From: Haloferula sp. BvORR071
GTDB lineage: Bacteria > Verrucomicrobiota > Verrucomicrobiia > Verrucomicrobiales > Akkermansiaceae
DNA length: 64,000 nt
Direction of reading: 5' to 3'
NCBI RefSeq assembly: GCF_000739615.1
Contig: NZ_BATP01000057.1
Location: 62,001-126,000 of the forward strand
In this document: in pieces, positions 31,588 through 40,330 of the stretch
How positions within the stretch are numbered: position 1 is the first letter of the stretch
How the letters are laid out: every line of letters begins with the position of its first letter
Position numbers and translations under genes: made by a program
The notes under the pieces: generated by a model
What the model saw: only the letters and a program-made list of their open reading frames with translations
What the model was told of the DNA's origin: nothing
Databases searched by the model: none

Positions 31588-32220
31588 ATGAAGTATTTCT
31601 TCCCGATGCTATGCGTCGCTGCCGCCGCTGGGGCGGGCTACGTGTTCGAGCCGAAGATCTCCCCGAACCTGATTTCCTACAATCAGACGAAGGAACGCGT
31701 GACCACGATCACGCAGGACGGAGGAAAGACGACTGAGACGGCTCCGCCGCCAGCCCTGCCCAAAGTAGACCCGGTCCCAACTCCCGCGCCGACCCCGGCT
31801 CCCGAGCCACCGCCGGTTGCGAAGGTGGATCCCGAGCCCGCGCCGACCCCGGCTCCCGAGCCTGAGCCGCCGGTTGCGAAGGTGGATCCCGAGCCTGCCC
31901 CTGCACCGACCCCGGCCCCCGCTCCGGAACCGGAACCCGCCGCTCCGCCAGCTGGTGCGGCCCTGGGCGACGCCGACATCGTCAAGGTGATGCAGGACAG
32001 CATCAAGGGCGGTGCCGTGAAGGAATTCAAATTCGAGCAGGTGCTCGCTTGGAAGGCCGGCTCCGAGGAGACGGTGGATGGCACCTCGTATCAAACCGGT
32101 GAGGCCGCCTACAAAGCAGAAACCATCTTCGGCACGAAGACCATGCAGGCCAAGGCCCTGATCAAGGGCGGCAAGGTCGCCAAGTGGGTCTGGAAGACCA
32201 GCGGCATGGAGATCAAGTAA
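31588..32220 (+). CDS. exported or anchored protein with proline-rich tandem repeats
   Basis: 210 residues. N-terminal hydrophobic helix (MKYFFPMLCVAAAAGAGYVF) as signal or anchor. Residues about 52-122 are Pro/Ala/Glu repeats of the type P.PAPTPAPEP.PPVAKVDPE, a TonB-like extended spacer. The C-terminal domain (about 123-210) is globular (DADIVKVMQDSIKGG, then AKWVWKTSGMEIK). The repeats would span periplasm or cell wall. Repeat-coding DNA recurs with a period near 60 bases and could vary in length by slippage. Function unknown. Confidence 0.65.
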   Translation: MKYFFPMLCVAAAAGAGYVFEPKISPNLISYNQTKERVTTITQDGGKTTETAPPPALPKVDPVPTPAPTPAPEPPPVAKVDPEPAPTPAPEPEPPVAKVDPEPAPAPTPAPAPEPEPAAPPAGAALGDADIVKVMQDSIKGGAVKEFKFEQVLAWKAGSEETVDGTSYQTGEAAYKAETIFGTKTMQAKALIKGGKVAKWVWKTSGMEIK

Positions 32221-32249
32221 GGGCGCAGAACTGCAGCCCGACCATTGGT

Positions 32250-32285
32250 ATAGGTCCTATACGTCGTATAGGACCTATTTTATTT
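32250..32285. terminator. intrinsic terminator after the proline-rich gene
   Basis: A perfect 13-base stem ATAGGTCCTATAC/GTATAGGACCTAT with a three-base loop (32250-32278) is followed by 'tttatttt'. A rare AT-rich and very clear rho-independent terminator, also placed to serve the convergent M32 gene. Confidence 0.85.
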
Positions 32286-32302
32286 TGCCGCCGCCGTATC
32301 TT

Positions 32303-33769
32303 CTATCCCACGTATCTCCGCGTCAGATGAGCCAAGTGCGCCTCCGCTGAAGGCTCCTTGCCCGTGGCTTCGCGGATGATCTCTGCTGGAGTCATCACCG
32401 CACCCTTGGAGTGCACCTGCTTGCGCAGCCATGCCAGCAGCGGCGCATACTCGGCCTTCGCCACTCCGGCCGCGATGCTTTCGTCGGCTGTCGCCGCGGC
32501 GAAGAGCTGCGCCGCATTGAGATTGCCCAGCGTATAGGTCGGGAAATAACCGAGACCTCCCATTGACCAGTGAATGTCCTGAAGGCAGCCGTGCGCGTCA
32601 TCCGGCGGGGTCATGCCGAAGAGATCCTCGAAGCTCTCATTCCACGCCTTCGGCACGTCCTTCACCGCCAATTCCCCGGAGAGCAAGCGACGCTCCAAGC
32701 CAAAGCGCAGGATGATGTGCAGGTCATAAGTCGGCTCGTCCGCCTCCACGCGGATGAAGCTGTATTCCGCCTTGGCCACGTACGCCATGAAGTCCGCCAA
32801 CTCGACCGAGGCGAGCTGCGGGAAGTGCTCCGCCGCCACCGGCAGCCATTTCTCCCAGAAAGGCCACGAGCGGCCGACATGGTTTTCCCACAACCGCGAC
32901 TGCGACTCGTGGATGCCCAATGATGCGGCTTCGCCAGAAGGCAGGCCGAATTCATCTCCCGGCAGGCCTTGTTCGTAAAGTCCGTGGCCTGCTTCGTGCA
33001 TCACGCCGAAGAGGGAAGAGGTGAAGTCGCTCTCGTCGTAGCGAGTGGTCAGTCGCACGTCGCGCGGACCCAGGGTAGTGCAGAAAGGATGCGTCGTGGT
33101 ATCGATCCGTCCCGCCTGGAAATCGTAGCCGAGCGACGCGGCCACCTTGGCATTGAAGGCCTGCTGCGCGGCGATCGGATAAGGCCCGGCGGGAAGCTGC
33201 GGGTTGCGTGCTTTCGAGCGTTCCACCGCGGCGGCAGCCAGATCGCGCAGGCGCGGGCGCAGCGCATCGAAGAGCGTGGCAATGCCGGCCGAGGTCGCAT
33301 CGCGCTCGTAGGCATCTAACAATGCGTCGTAAGCCTCGCCCTTGTAGCCCCAGCGGTCGGCCTTTTCCCGGGCAATGCCGAGCAGAATCTCCAGATGTGG
33401 AGCGAAGGACGCGAAGTCCGACCTCTTCCTGGCCTCCGCCCAAGCCTGCTTGCCCAGCGAGGTCGCCTGCGCTTCCCGCGCCACCAGTTCTCCCGGCAGC
33501 TTGGTCGCCTTGTCGTAATCGCGGCGCATCGCGGCCAGCAGGGCGGGGGAGGCCTTGGCGGCTTCCGCTTCGGCGAGAGCATCGCCCCAGGCCTGGGACG
33601 TGCCCAGCTCGTGGGCCTTCTCCGAGAGCCAGGCCAACTGGTCCGCGCGCCAGGCGTGGCCGGCATCCGGCAGGTAGGTCTCCTGATCCCAGCCGATCAC
33701 GGCGGCGGCACTGGAAACCACGGCGCGCTCGCGGGCCATGGCACGAAGTCGGTCGAGAGCGGTGCTCAT
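32303..33769 (-). CDS. M32-family carboxypeptidase (Taq type)
   Basis: 488 residues from the ATG at 33769. A cytoplasmic zinc metallocarboxypeptidase that removes C-terminal residues other than proline. The zinc motif is HEAGH in GVMHEAGHGLYEQGLP. HESQSRLWENHVGRS supplies the family's second conserved motif, and the DVRLTTRYDESDF region precedes it. Length matches the family. Divergent from the secreted hydrolase gene with 80 bases between starts. Confidence 0.93.
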   Translation of the reverse strand: MSTALDRLRAMARERAVVSSAAAVIGWDQETYLPDAGHAWRADQLAWLSEKAHELGTSQAWGDALAEAEAAKASPALLAAMRRDYDKATKLPGELVAREAQATSLGKQAWAEARKRSDFASFAPHLEILLGIAREKADRWGYKGEAYDALLDAYERDATSAGIATLFDALRPRLRDLAAAAVERSKARNPQLPAGPYPIAAQQAFNAKVAASLGYDFQAGRIDTTTHPFCTTLGPRDVRLTTRYDESDFTSSLFGVMHEAGHGLYEQGLPGDEFGLPSGEAASLGIHESQSRLWENHVGRSWPFWEKWLPVAAEHFPQLASVELADFMAYVAKAEYSFIRVEADEPTYDLHIILRFGLERRLLSGELAVKDVPKAWNESFEDLFGMTPPDDAHGCLQDIHWSMGGLGYFPTYTLGNLNAAQLFAAATADESIAAGVAKAEYAPLLAWLRKQVHSKGAVMTPAEIIREATGKEPSAEAHLAHLTRRYVG

Positions 33770-33849
33770 GGCGGGAGCTTGGGACGGCCCGCCGGAGAAA
33801 GCCAAAAATATTTTGTCACCTTTCGGCGGCGGATCGCGCACTTGGGATC

Positions 33850-36234
33850 ATGAAGCGAATCACCCTTTTTCTCTTCGCCATCACCCTGCCCCTTTCCCCC
33901 CTCGGAAAACTGTCGGCGCGTGAGCCCTGGGTCACCCTCACCGGGCTGACCGAAGACCAGGCCAACTCACGCGTCGGCACCTTTTCCAACTCCCAAACCG
34001 GGGTGGTACCCCAACAGATCTGCGGCTACGTCGAGAATAACGCGCCGCGCTTTTCCATGCTGTGGGCACCCCGCGGCGACGGCGACAATGACAGCCGCCG
34101 GGTGATCTTTTCCCAAACCAGCGCGCAACTGATCTCCACCAACAACCAGCTCCAGCCGCTCGGCTGGCGCATGCGCTGGATCAATGGCTACGAGTTCGAC
34201 GACACGCCCTACTTCAATGCCATCTGGGTGAAGACCGATGGTATTCCTCAGCTCCTTCGCATCGGCGATTCGCAAGCCGACTTCCAGGCCGCAAAGTCCC
34301 AGATGGCCGGCACGCACTATCTGGAGAACCTCTGCGTCTATCGCGATGGCACCGCTGTGCGCTATGCCTCGATCTGGAATCAATCGAACTTCGCCCTGTC
34401 CTCGCAGATCTCTTACGGCCTAACCGGTGAGGAACTGAATGACGACGTGCAGGCGAAGAAGGCGAGCTGGCACATCCACAATCTCTGCGGCTACACCTTG
34501 CCCTTCGTGCTGAACGGACAGAGCCCGATCCGCTACACCGTGATCTGGCGCTCGGGCGCTGCCGGGCAATTCGGCGTGATCCCGAACATGACGAAGGAGA
34601 ACTTCTTCGCCACCGATTCCAACCAGACCGGCGTCGGCTGGCGCACCAGCTTCCTGCAAATGTGGAACCAGGGCGATGAGGTGCTGGCCAATGCCATGTG
34701 GTTGCCGGATGGCGGACTCAAGCAAGCCTACATCAACCAGCTGGATGCCGTTGTGCGCGATGCGATGGAGGCGAATGAGATCCCCTCCGTCTCACTGGCC
34801 ATCTCGCGGCGTGGCAAGATCGTCTTCAAGCGCGCCTACGGATTTGCGGATGAAGCGGGCAATGAATGGGCAGGCACCGACCACCGCTACCGGATCGCCA
34901 GTGTCTCGAAGGCGATCACGGGAGTCGCCGTGGTACATGCGCTGGCGAGCCAGAGCACCTGGAATTTGAATAGCAAGGTCTTCGGCAGCGGTGCGCTCTT
35001 CGGCACGGACTACGGCAGCGCGCCCTACAGCACCTACGAGCAGGATATCTCTGTGCGAAACCTGCTGACCCACACGGCAGGCTGGCTGGATGATGGCAAC
35101 CTGTGGTACGACGATGAACCTTCCTACGGCTCGCAGCACAAGCCTTTCATCGACTACCAGCTCCAGAACCGTTCGGTCACCTATGATCCGGGAACGATCG
35201 GGCGCTACTCGAACCTTGGCTTCACGATCGCCGCCCGGGTCGTCGAAAAGATCAGTGGTGACAGCTACGAGACCTACGCGAGGAACGAGCTGTTTGCCCC
35301 CTGCGGGATTTCGCCGCTGCTCGGCCCCTTGGTCGGCGAACGCACGCGGGCGCAGAAGAAATTTATGGAGGTGTCCTACTACACGACTTCCGCAAATACT
35401 GGTTCACCCGAAACCGTGGATCCGCGGCGCATGGATGGCAGCACCGCATGGATTGCCAGGCCGGCGGATCTCCTGCTGCTGGCGCGCCGCGTCGATGGAG
35501 ACACCCGCTATGATGATATCCTCGCTCCGGATCGTATCACCGCGCTGCATACCAGGGCTACGCCTGACAGCTCAAGCGGCTACCCGTGGCAGCGCTACGG
35601 ACTGGGCTGGTATTGCGATGACTACAGCAATCCCACGCGCTGGGGGCACAATGGCAGCATGAACGGCACCCGTGCCGAACTCGTGGTCGGTGTCGGCGCG
35701 AATGAAAATGCCTACAGCTGGGTGGCGAATGCCCAAGGCGATGTCCCGAACGATTCCATCGACTCAATCCTCGACGACATCACCGCGAACAACGATTGGC
35801 CGGACATCGATCTCTCCGGAACCTGGCATCCGGCCTACAACGCCTGGCTTGCGGAGCACTTCACCGGAGTGGAGCGCACCACGGGGATGGAAGCGATCCT
35901 GCTGGCTCCAGAGGCAGATCCGGATGGCGATCATCTTCCGAATGCCGCGGAATACTACTTGGGCACGGACCCGCGGGCGGTGAATGACTCGCCTTTCAGC
36001 CTGGCGAAGTCCGGCAACAATCTGCGCATTCGCTGGCAGCGCAAGACCGGCATCGAGGGTGCGACGATCACGCACCAAGGCAGCAGCAACATGAGCTCGT
36101 GGACCAGCTTCCTGCAGCCGGAGATCATCGATCGCCCGGACCTGATCTCGCAGGTGGGCTACAGCTATCAGGAAGTGCTGATCCCCATTTCGGGAACGAG
36201 GCGATTTGCACGCTTCGACTTCCAAATCCACTGA
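33850..36234 (+). CDS. secreted beta-lactamase-fold serine hydrolase with N-terminal tandem repeats
   Basis: 794 residues from the ATG at 33850; the longer frame overlaps the M32 gene antisense. Signal peptide (1-24). Residues about 30-300 hold roughly five 45-50-residue repeats each ending in an (F/Y)..(I/M/L)W strand (YFNAIWVK, RYASIWNQ, RYTVIWRS). This resembles the repeat domain in front of the catalytic domain of polyglycine-hydrolase-type enzymes. The serine hydrolase domain (about 301-640) has S351-V-S-K354, Y453-S-N and HNG. A TSP3-like DPDGDHLPNAAEYYLGTDP and an 80-residue C-terminal beta module follow. Probably an exported peptidase or esterase. Confidence 0.8.
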   Translation: MKRITLFLFAITLPLSPLGKLSAREPWVTLTGLTEDQANSRVGTFSNSQTGVVPQQICGYVENNAPRFSMLWAPRGDGDNDSRRVIFSQTSAQLISTNNQLQPLGWRMRWINGYEFDDTPYFNAIWVKTDGIPQLLRIGDSQADFQAAKSQMAGTHYLENLCVYRDGTAVRYASIWNQSNFALSSQISYGLTGEELNDDVQAKKASWHIHNLCGYTLPFVLNGQSPIRYTVIWRSGAAGQFGVIPNMTKENFFATDSNQTGVGWRTSFLQMWNQGDEVLANAMWLPDGGLKQAYINQLDAVVRDAMEANEIPSVSLAISRRGKIVFKRAYGFADEAGNEWAGTDHRYRIASVSKAITGVAVVHALASQSTWNLNSKVFGSGALFGTDYGSAPYSTYEQDISVRNLLTHTAGWLDDGNLWYDDEPSYGSQHKPFIDYQLQNRSVTYDPGTIGRYSNLGFTIAARVVEKISGDSYETYARNELFAPCGISPLLGPLVGERTRAQKKFMEVSYYTTSANTGSPETVDPRRMDGSTAWIARPADLLLLARRVDGDTRYDDILAPDRITALHTRATPDSSSGYPWQRYGLGWYCDDYSNPTRWGHNGSMNGTRAELVVGVGANENAYSWVANAQGDVPNDSIDSILDDITANNDWPDIDLSGTWHPAYNAWLAEHFTGVERTTGMEAILLAPEADPDGDHLPNAAEYYLGTDPRAVNDSPFSLAKSGNNLRIRWQRKTGIEGATITHQGSSNMSSWTSFLQPEIIDRPDLISQVGYSYQEVLIPISGTRRFARFDFQIH

Positions 36235-36281
36235 GTCTCCGGCGGGCTTGATGTTCGGGATGCTCTGCTTAGTTTTGGGGG

Positions 36282-36857
36282 ATGGATGCCCCGCCGGAGA
36301 ATCTAACCCGACTCTTCGAAGCGATGGATGCCGGCTCCGACCATGCTCGCGAAGCGATGTTGGAGGCAGTCTATGGCCAGCTCCGGGTGATCGCCGCGGT
36401 GCGCATGGCGGATGAGGCACCGGGGCGTACGCTGCAGGCCACCGAGCTGGTTCATGAGGCTTGGCTGAGGCTCGGCGGGCCGGAGGGCGGCGGCAGTGGT
36501 TGGCGCAATCGCCGGCACTTCTTCTCTGCTGCGGCTACCGCCATGCGCCGCATCCTGATCGAGCACGCGCGGCAGCGCGCTACCCTGAAGCGTGGTGCGG
36601 GACGCGAGGCCCTGAACATCGAGAGTGTGCTGGATCTATCAGAGACACCGGCTTCGGAGCGGGTGCTGGCGTTGGATGCTGCGCTGGCGTCCTTGGAGAA
36701 GGAGGCGCCCGAGGCGCACCAGGTGGTGATGCTGCGCTTTTTCACCGGCCTCTCGGTGGAGGAATGCGCGGAGGCTTTGGATAGCTCCACCCGCACGGTG
36801 CTGCGCCACTGGGCCTTTGCCCGGGCCTGGCTGGCACACGATTTGGAAAGAGATTAG
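36282..36857 (+). CDS. ECF-type RNA polymerase sigma factor
   Basis: 191 residues, of the sigma-70 ECF group found in Planctomycetes and Verrucomicrobia. Region 2 contains ELVHEAWLRLGG and RRHFFSAAATAMRRILIEHARQRA. Region 4 contains HQVVMLRFFTGLSVEECAEAL and a recognition helix with STRTVLRHWAFARAWL. There is no anti-sigma gene; instead a Ser/Thr kinase gene starts three bases after its stop, so control may be through phosphorylation. Regulon unknown. Confidence 0.9.
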   Translation: MDAPPENLTRLFEAMDAGSDHAREAMLEAVYGQLRVIAAVRMADEAPGRTLQATELVHEAWLRLGGPEGGGSGWRNRRHFFSAAATAMRRILIEHARQRATLKRGAGREALNIESVLDLSETPASERVLALDAALASLEKEAPEAHQVVMLRFFTGLSVEECAEALDSSTRTVLRHWAFARAWLAHDLERD

Positions 36858-36860
36858 GAC

Positions 36861-39080
36861 ATGAGCCTGTCGCCCCTCCAGCGGCTGTTTCAGGAAGCCA
36901 GCGAATTGCCGGCGGATGAGCAGGCGGCCTATCTTGAGCGGGCGACAAATGATGAGGCGCTGCGGCGGCGGGTGAGTGACTTGTTAGAGAGTGCCTCGCG
37001 CTCGCCGGATTTCCTGGGCTCGCCGACGCTGGATTCACGCGGGAATCCGGTGGCGGATGCCGTGGCCTCGCCCTTGTCACCCGGCTCGCGGATCGGGCCT
37101 TATGAATTGCTGCGGAAGCTGGGCTCGGGTGGCGGCGGGATTGTCTTCCTGGCGCGGCAGGAGCAACCGCTGGAGCGCGAGGTCTGCCTGAAGGTCATGC
37201 GCGCCACGCTTGATGATGAGGAGCCACGCTGGCGCTTCGAGATCGAGCGGCAGGCGATCGCGCGCATGGAGCACCCGGGCATCGCCCGCGTGCTGGACGC
37301 CGGTCTAACGGACGACGGTCGGCCGTGGATTGCGATGGAGTATATCCCCGGCGATGCGATCACGACTTGGTGCGATGCCCATGAGCTGGGCCTAGACCAG
37401 CGAGCCGGGTTGATGGCTGCCGTCTGCGATGCCGTCCACCACGCGCACCAGAAGGGCGTGCTGCACCGCGACCTGAAGCCCTCGAACGTGCTGGTCACTT
37501 CTTCTGCGGGAGCGGCACCGCGGCCCTGCCTCATCGACTTCGGCATCGCTTGTCTGAATGACTCCGCCACGGACTCACGGCAGACGCGGCCCGGGCGCCT
37601 GCCAGGCACGCCGGCCTACATGAGCCCGGAGCAGATCCATGGGGATCCGGACGCATTGGATGCCCGTACGGATATCTTCTCTCTGGGGGTGATCCTCTAT
37701 GAGCTGCTCACCGGCGTTTCGCCTTTCCGTGAGCCGAATTCGGCATCGCGCGAGGTCACCCCGCCAGAGCGCAGCACGCGGCTGGAACTGGCGGGGGACG
37801 TGGCAGCATTGGCCCAGCGTCGTGGCGAGACTCCGCAGGCGTGGCAGCGGGCCCTGCGCGGCGATCTCGCGTTGATCGCATTGAAATGCCTGCGCCGCGA
37901 CCCGGCGGAGCGCTATGCGAGTGCGGACGCCCTGGCCGCCGATTTGCGGGCCTATGTGGCGCGGCTGCCGGTGTCCGCGAGCCGGCCTACCTGGTCCTAT
38001 CTCGCCTCGCGGATGATCCGTCGCCATCCCTATGCGGCGGCAGCCGTTGTGGTGATGTTGCTGGTGCTGGCCGCAGCTTCGGCGGCGATCCTGCATGCTC
38101 AGCGCCGGGCCGTGGCGGAGCGGAAGCGGGCGGAGGATCTCTTCACCGGCTTTGCGCGCTTGATTGTGGCGGGGAATCCGGAGTTCGGGCGCTCGAAGGA
38201 TTATCCGCTGCGGCAGGCGGTCTTCGATTTCGCGGAGCATCTGCCAGAGGAACTGACTCGCGATCCGCGGACAGAAGCGCGGGCGCGGCACACGCTGGCG
38301 GATGCCTTGCAGGGCATGGGTGAGACCGCGAAGGCGCAGGAACAATTCGCGCGGGCATTGGGCCTGTTAGAAGCAATGCCGGGCGAGGATTCGGCTGATC
38401 TGCTGCCGTTGGCCTTGTTTGGCAATGCGATCTCGGTGAGCGAGACGCAGCCGGAACTGGCCCGGGGGCAGATGATGCGGGCAGAGGGGATGCTGGGGCA
38501 TTCGGATCGCCCCCATGATCGCTACATGAGGATCCGCGCGCTCTGCCATCTCTCGGTGCTGGCCCATGACCGTGACAAGCTGGAGGATGCCGAGCGGCTG
38601 GCGCGGCAAGCTTTGGGATTGGCAGACGCGCAGTTTGCGGGCGACCGCGAATTGATCGCGAAGTGCCTTTGGACCTTGGCCCGGGTGGAGCGGTCCTTGA
38701 ATCGGATGGGTGAGGCGCGAGCCCTGCAGGCGAGGCGGCTCTCGCTGATCGAGAGCGCGATGGGAGCGGACTCTCCGCAGGTTTGGGACACGAAGGCGGA
38801 GCTGGCCTTGCTGGATCTCGGGACTGGCGATCCAGCGGCGCAATTGGCGATCCTGGAAGACATGGCGCGGCGCACCGAGAATCATTTCGGCGCGGTTCAT
38901 GCGCAGAGTCTGGCGAGGTGGATCGACTATGCGCGGGCCCTGGCGCTAACGGGGAAACGGGAAGAGGCCTTGAAGGCTTATCGGGAAACGATTGCCAAGG
39001 CGGCAAACGCGCCGTCCTTCAAGGAGCCTGCCACCTTGGCGCGGTGGCGGGAGGAGGCGAGGGAGCTACAGGAGCGTTAG
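36861..39080 (+). CDS. transmembrane Ser/Thr protein kinase with TPR-like outer domain
   Basis: 739 residues. Kinase domain about 79-370: glycine loop KLGSGGGGIVFLA, ATP lysine K111, catalytic HRDLKPSN with D204, DFG with D226, and GTPAYMSPEQ. A transmembrane helix lies at about 392-413 and is followed by a TPR-like helical repeat region (about 430-735). It lies three bases after the ECF gene. Such sigma/kinase pairs are a recognised signalling layout in this superphylum, with phosphorylation replacing an anti-sigma factor. Confidence 0.92.
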   Translation: MSLSPLQRLFQEASELPADEQAAYLERATNDEALRRRVSDLLESASRSPDFLGSPTLDSRGNPVADAVASPLSPGSRIGPYELLRKLGSGGGGIVFLARQEQPLEREVCLKVMRATLDDEEPRWRFEIERQAIARMEHPGIARVLDAGLTDDGRPWIAMEYIPGDAITTWCDAHELGLDQRAGLMAAVCDAVHHAHQKGVLHRDLKPSNVLVTSSAGAAPRPCLIDFGIACLNDSATDSRQTRPGRLPGTPAYMSPEQIHGDPDALDARTDIFSLGVILYELLTGVSPFREPNSASREVTPPERSTRLELAGDVAALAQRRGETPQAWQRALRGDLALIALKCLRRDPAERYASADALAADLRAYVARLPVSASRPTWSYLASRMIRRHPYAAAAVVVMLLVLAAASAAILHAQRRAVAERKRAEDLFTGFARLIVAGNPEFGRSKDYPLRQAVFDFAEHLPEELTRDPRTEARARHTLADALQGMGETAKAQEQFARALGLLEAMPGEDSADLLPLALFGNAISVSETQPELARGQMMRAEGMLGHSDRPHDRYMRIRALCHLSVLAHDRDKLEDAERLARQALGLADAQFAGDRELIAKCLWTLARVERSLNRMGEARALQARRLSLIESAMGADSPQVWDTKAELALLDLGTGDPAAQLAILEDMARRTENHFGAVHAQSLARWIDYARALALTGKREEALKAYRETIAKAANAPSFKEPATLARWREEARELQER

Positions 39081-39092
39081 TGACCGTGATTC

Positions 39093-39170
39093 CTATTGGG
39101 ATCCTTGCCGGAACTTCTCCAGTTCCTCCTTCAAGGCATCGTAGCTCTCCTTCGGGAGGTCGTAGGGCAC
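39093..39170 (-). pseudogene. 25-codon C-terminal gene remnant
   Basis: On the minus strand, GTG at 39170 to TAG at 39093 encodes a 25-residue amphipathic tail starting VPYDLPKESYDALKEELEKF. It looks like the end of a normal protein. A stop lies immediately upstream in frame, so the rest of the gene is gone. Source gene not recognised. Confidence 0.35.
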
Positions 39171-39199
39171 CGGGTTGAGTCAGCTTTCAGAACTGCTTC

Positions 39200-39223
39200 G
39201 TCCGCTCAGAGGACTGAGCGGAC
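39200..39223. terminator. hairpin between kinase and agmatine deiminase genes
   Basis: A ten-base stem (G TCCGCTCAG / CTGAGCGGA C) with a four-base loop, followed by 'taccttt'. It lies between two convergent genes. Confidence 0.55.
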
Positions 39224-39237
39224 TACCTTTGTCTGCC

Positions 39238-40284
39238 TCACGCCGGCTGCTGCTGGGAGATGCAATGCAGCGTCCCGCCTTCCTCGACGAGGTCGAGGCA
39301 ATCGATGCCCACGACCTCGCGGTCACCGAAGAGTTCGCGCAGCATGCCCAGCGCGCGGTCGTCGTTCTTGTGCTGACGGAAGGTGGGCACCAGCACCCCG
39401 CCGTTCACGATCAGGAAGTTCACATACGATGCGGGTAGTACCGGCAATCGCCAGCCCGGGACCTCACAGGCTTCGGGGAGGTGGATCTCCACGATCTCGA
39501 AGGGCTTGCCCTCGTGGCCGAGGAAACCCTTCAGGCGGCCGAGGTTTTCATCGAGCACGGCGTGGTTCGGGGAACCGCGGTCCTTCTCGGTGCACGCGAT
39601 GATCGTCCCGCAGTCGATGAAGCGCGCAAGGTCGTCAATATGCCCGTCGGTGTCGTCGCCCTCGATGCCTTGGCGCAGCCACAGCACATCCCTCACATCC
39701 AGCGTATCCCTCAGCTTCTGCTCGATCTCCTCCCGCGAGAGATGCGGGTTGCGGTTTTTATTCAGCAATACCGCCTCGGTGGTCAGGAGCTGGCTCGCGC
39801 CGTTCACCTCGATCGCACCGCCTTCCAAAATCATTCCTCCCTCGAAGCGCTTCATGCCGAGGCTCTGCGCGACTTGGCGGGGAATCGAGTCGTCCAGATC
39901 GAAGGGCGGAAACTTGCCGCCCCAGGCATTGAAGCCCCAGTCGCTGATCGCCACCTCGCCGCTCTCGCGGTTCTTGAGGAAGATCGGCCCGTGGTCGCGG
40001 CACCACACGTCATTGTGCGGATGGTCGAAGAGTTCGACGCGGTCCATCACCGCCTTCGCCTTGTTGCAGAGTTCGCGGATCGCGGCGTGCTCCTTCCCCT
40101 CGGCATTGATCCGCACCTTTTCGAAACGGCTGATGCCCGCGGCGATCTCTGCGAACTTCGCCTTCATCAGGTCCTTCTTCTTGCCGCCCCAATGGCGCGG
40201 GTCCTCCACCGGCCAGGACAGCCAGACGGCCTCTTGAAAGGACCATTCGGCGGGCATCGCGTAGCGGAGAGCGGCGGGAGTCAT
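39238..40284 (-). CDS. aguA: agmatine deiminase
   Basis: 348 residues from the ATG at 40284. It hydrolyses agmatine to N-carbamoylputrescine and ammonia, in polyamine synthesis from arginine. PAEWSFQEAVWLSWP at the start, DVWCRDHGPIF, EGGAIEVNG, GIEGDDTDGHIDD, and the catalytic cysteine C341 in GGTLHCISQ mark the AguA branch of the peptidyl-arginine deiminase family. The next enzyme, N-carbamoylputrescine amidase, is encoded at 57967-58824 on the same strand, about 18 kb away. Confidence 0.93.
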   Translation of the reverse strand: MTPAALRYAMPAEWSFQEAVWLSWPVEDPRHWGGKKKDLMKAKFAEIAAGISRFEKVRINAEGKEHAAIRELCNKAKAVMDRVELFDHPHNDVWCRDHGPIFLKNRESGEVAISDWGFNAWGGKFPPFDLDDSIPRQVAQSLGMKRFEGGMILEGGAIEVNGASQLLTTEAVLLNKNRNPHLSREEIEQKLRDTLDVRDVLWLRQGIEGDDTDGHIDDLARFIDCGTIIACTEKDRGSPNHAVLDENLGRLKGFLGHEGKPFEIVEIHLPEACEVPGWRLPVLPASYVNFLIVNGGVLVPTFRQHKNDDRALGMLRELFGDREVVGIDCLDLVEEGGTLHCISQQQPA

Positions 40285-40330
40285 GCGGGCGGCAAGTAAG
40301 CAGCATCTTGCTTGGCGCGAAAGCGGGAAT

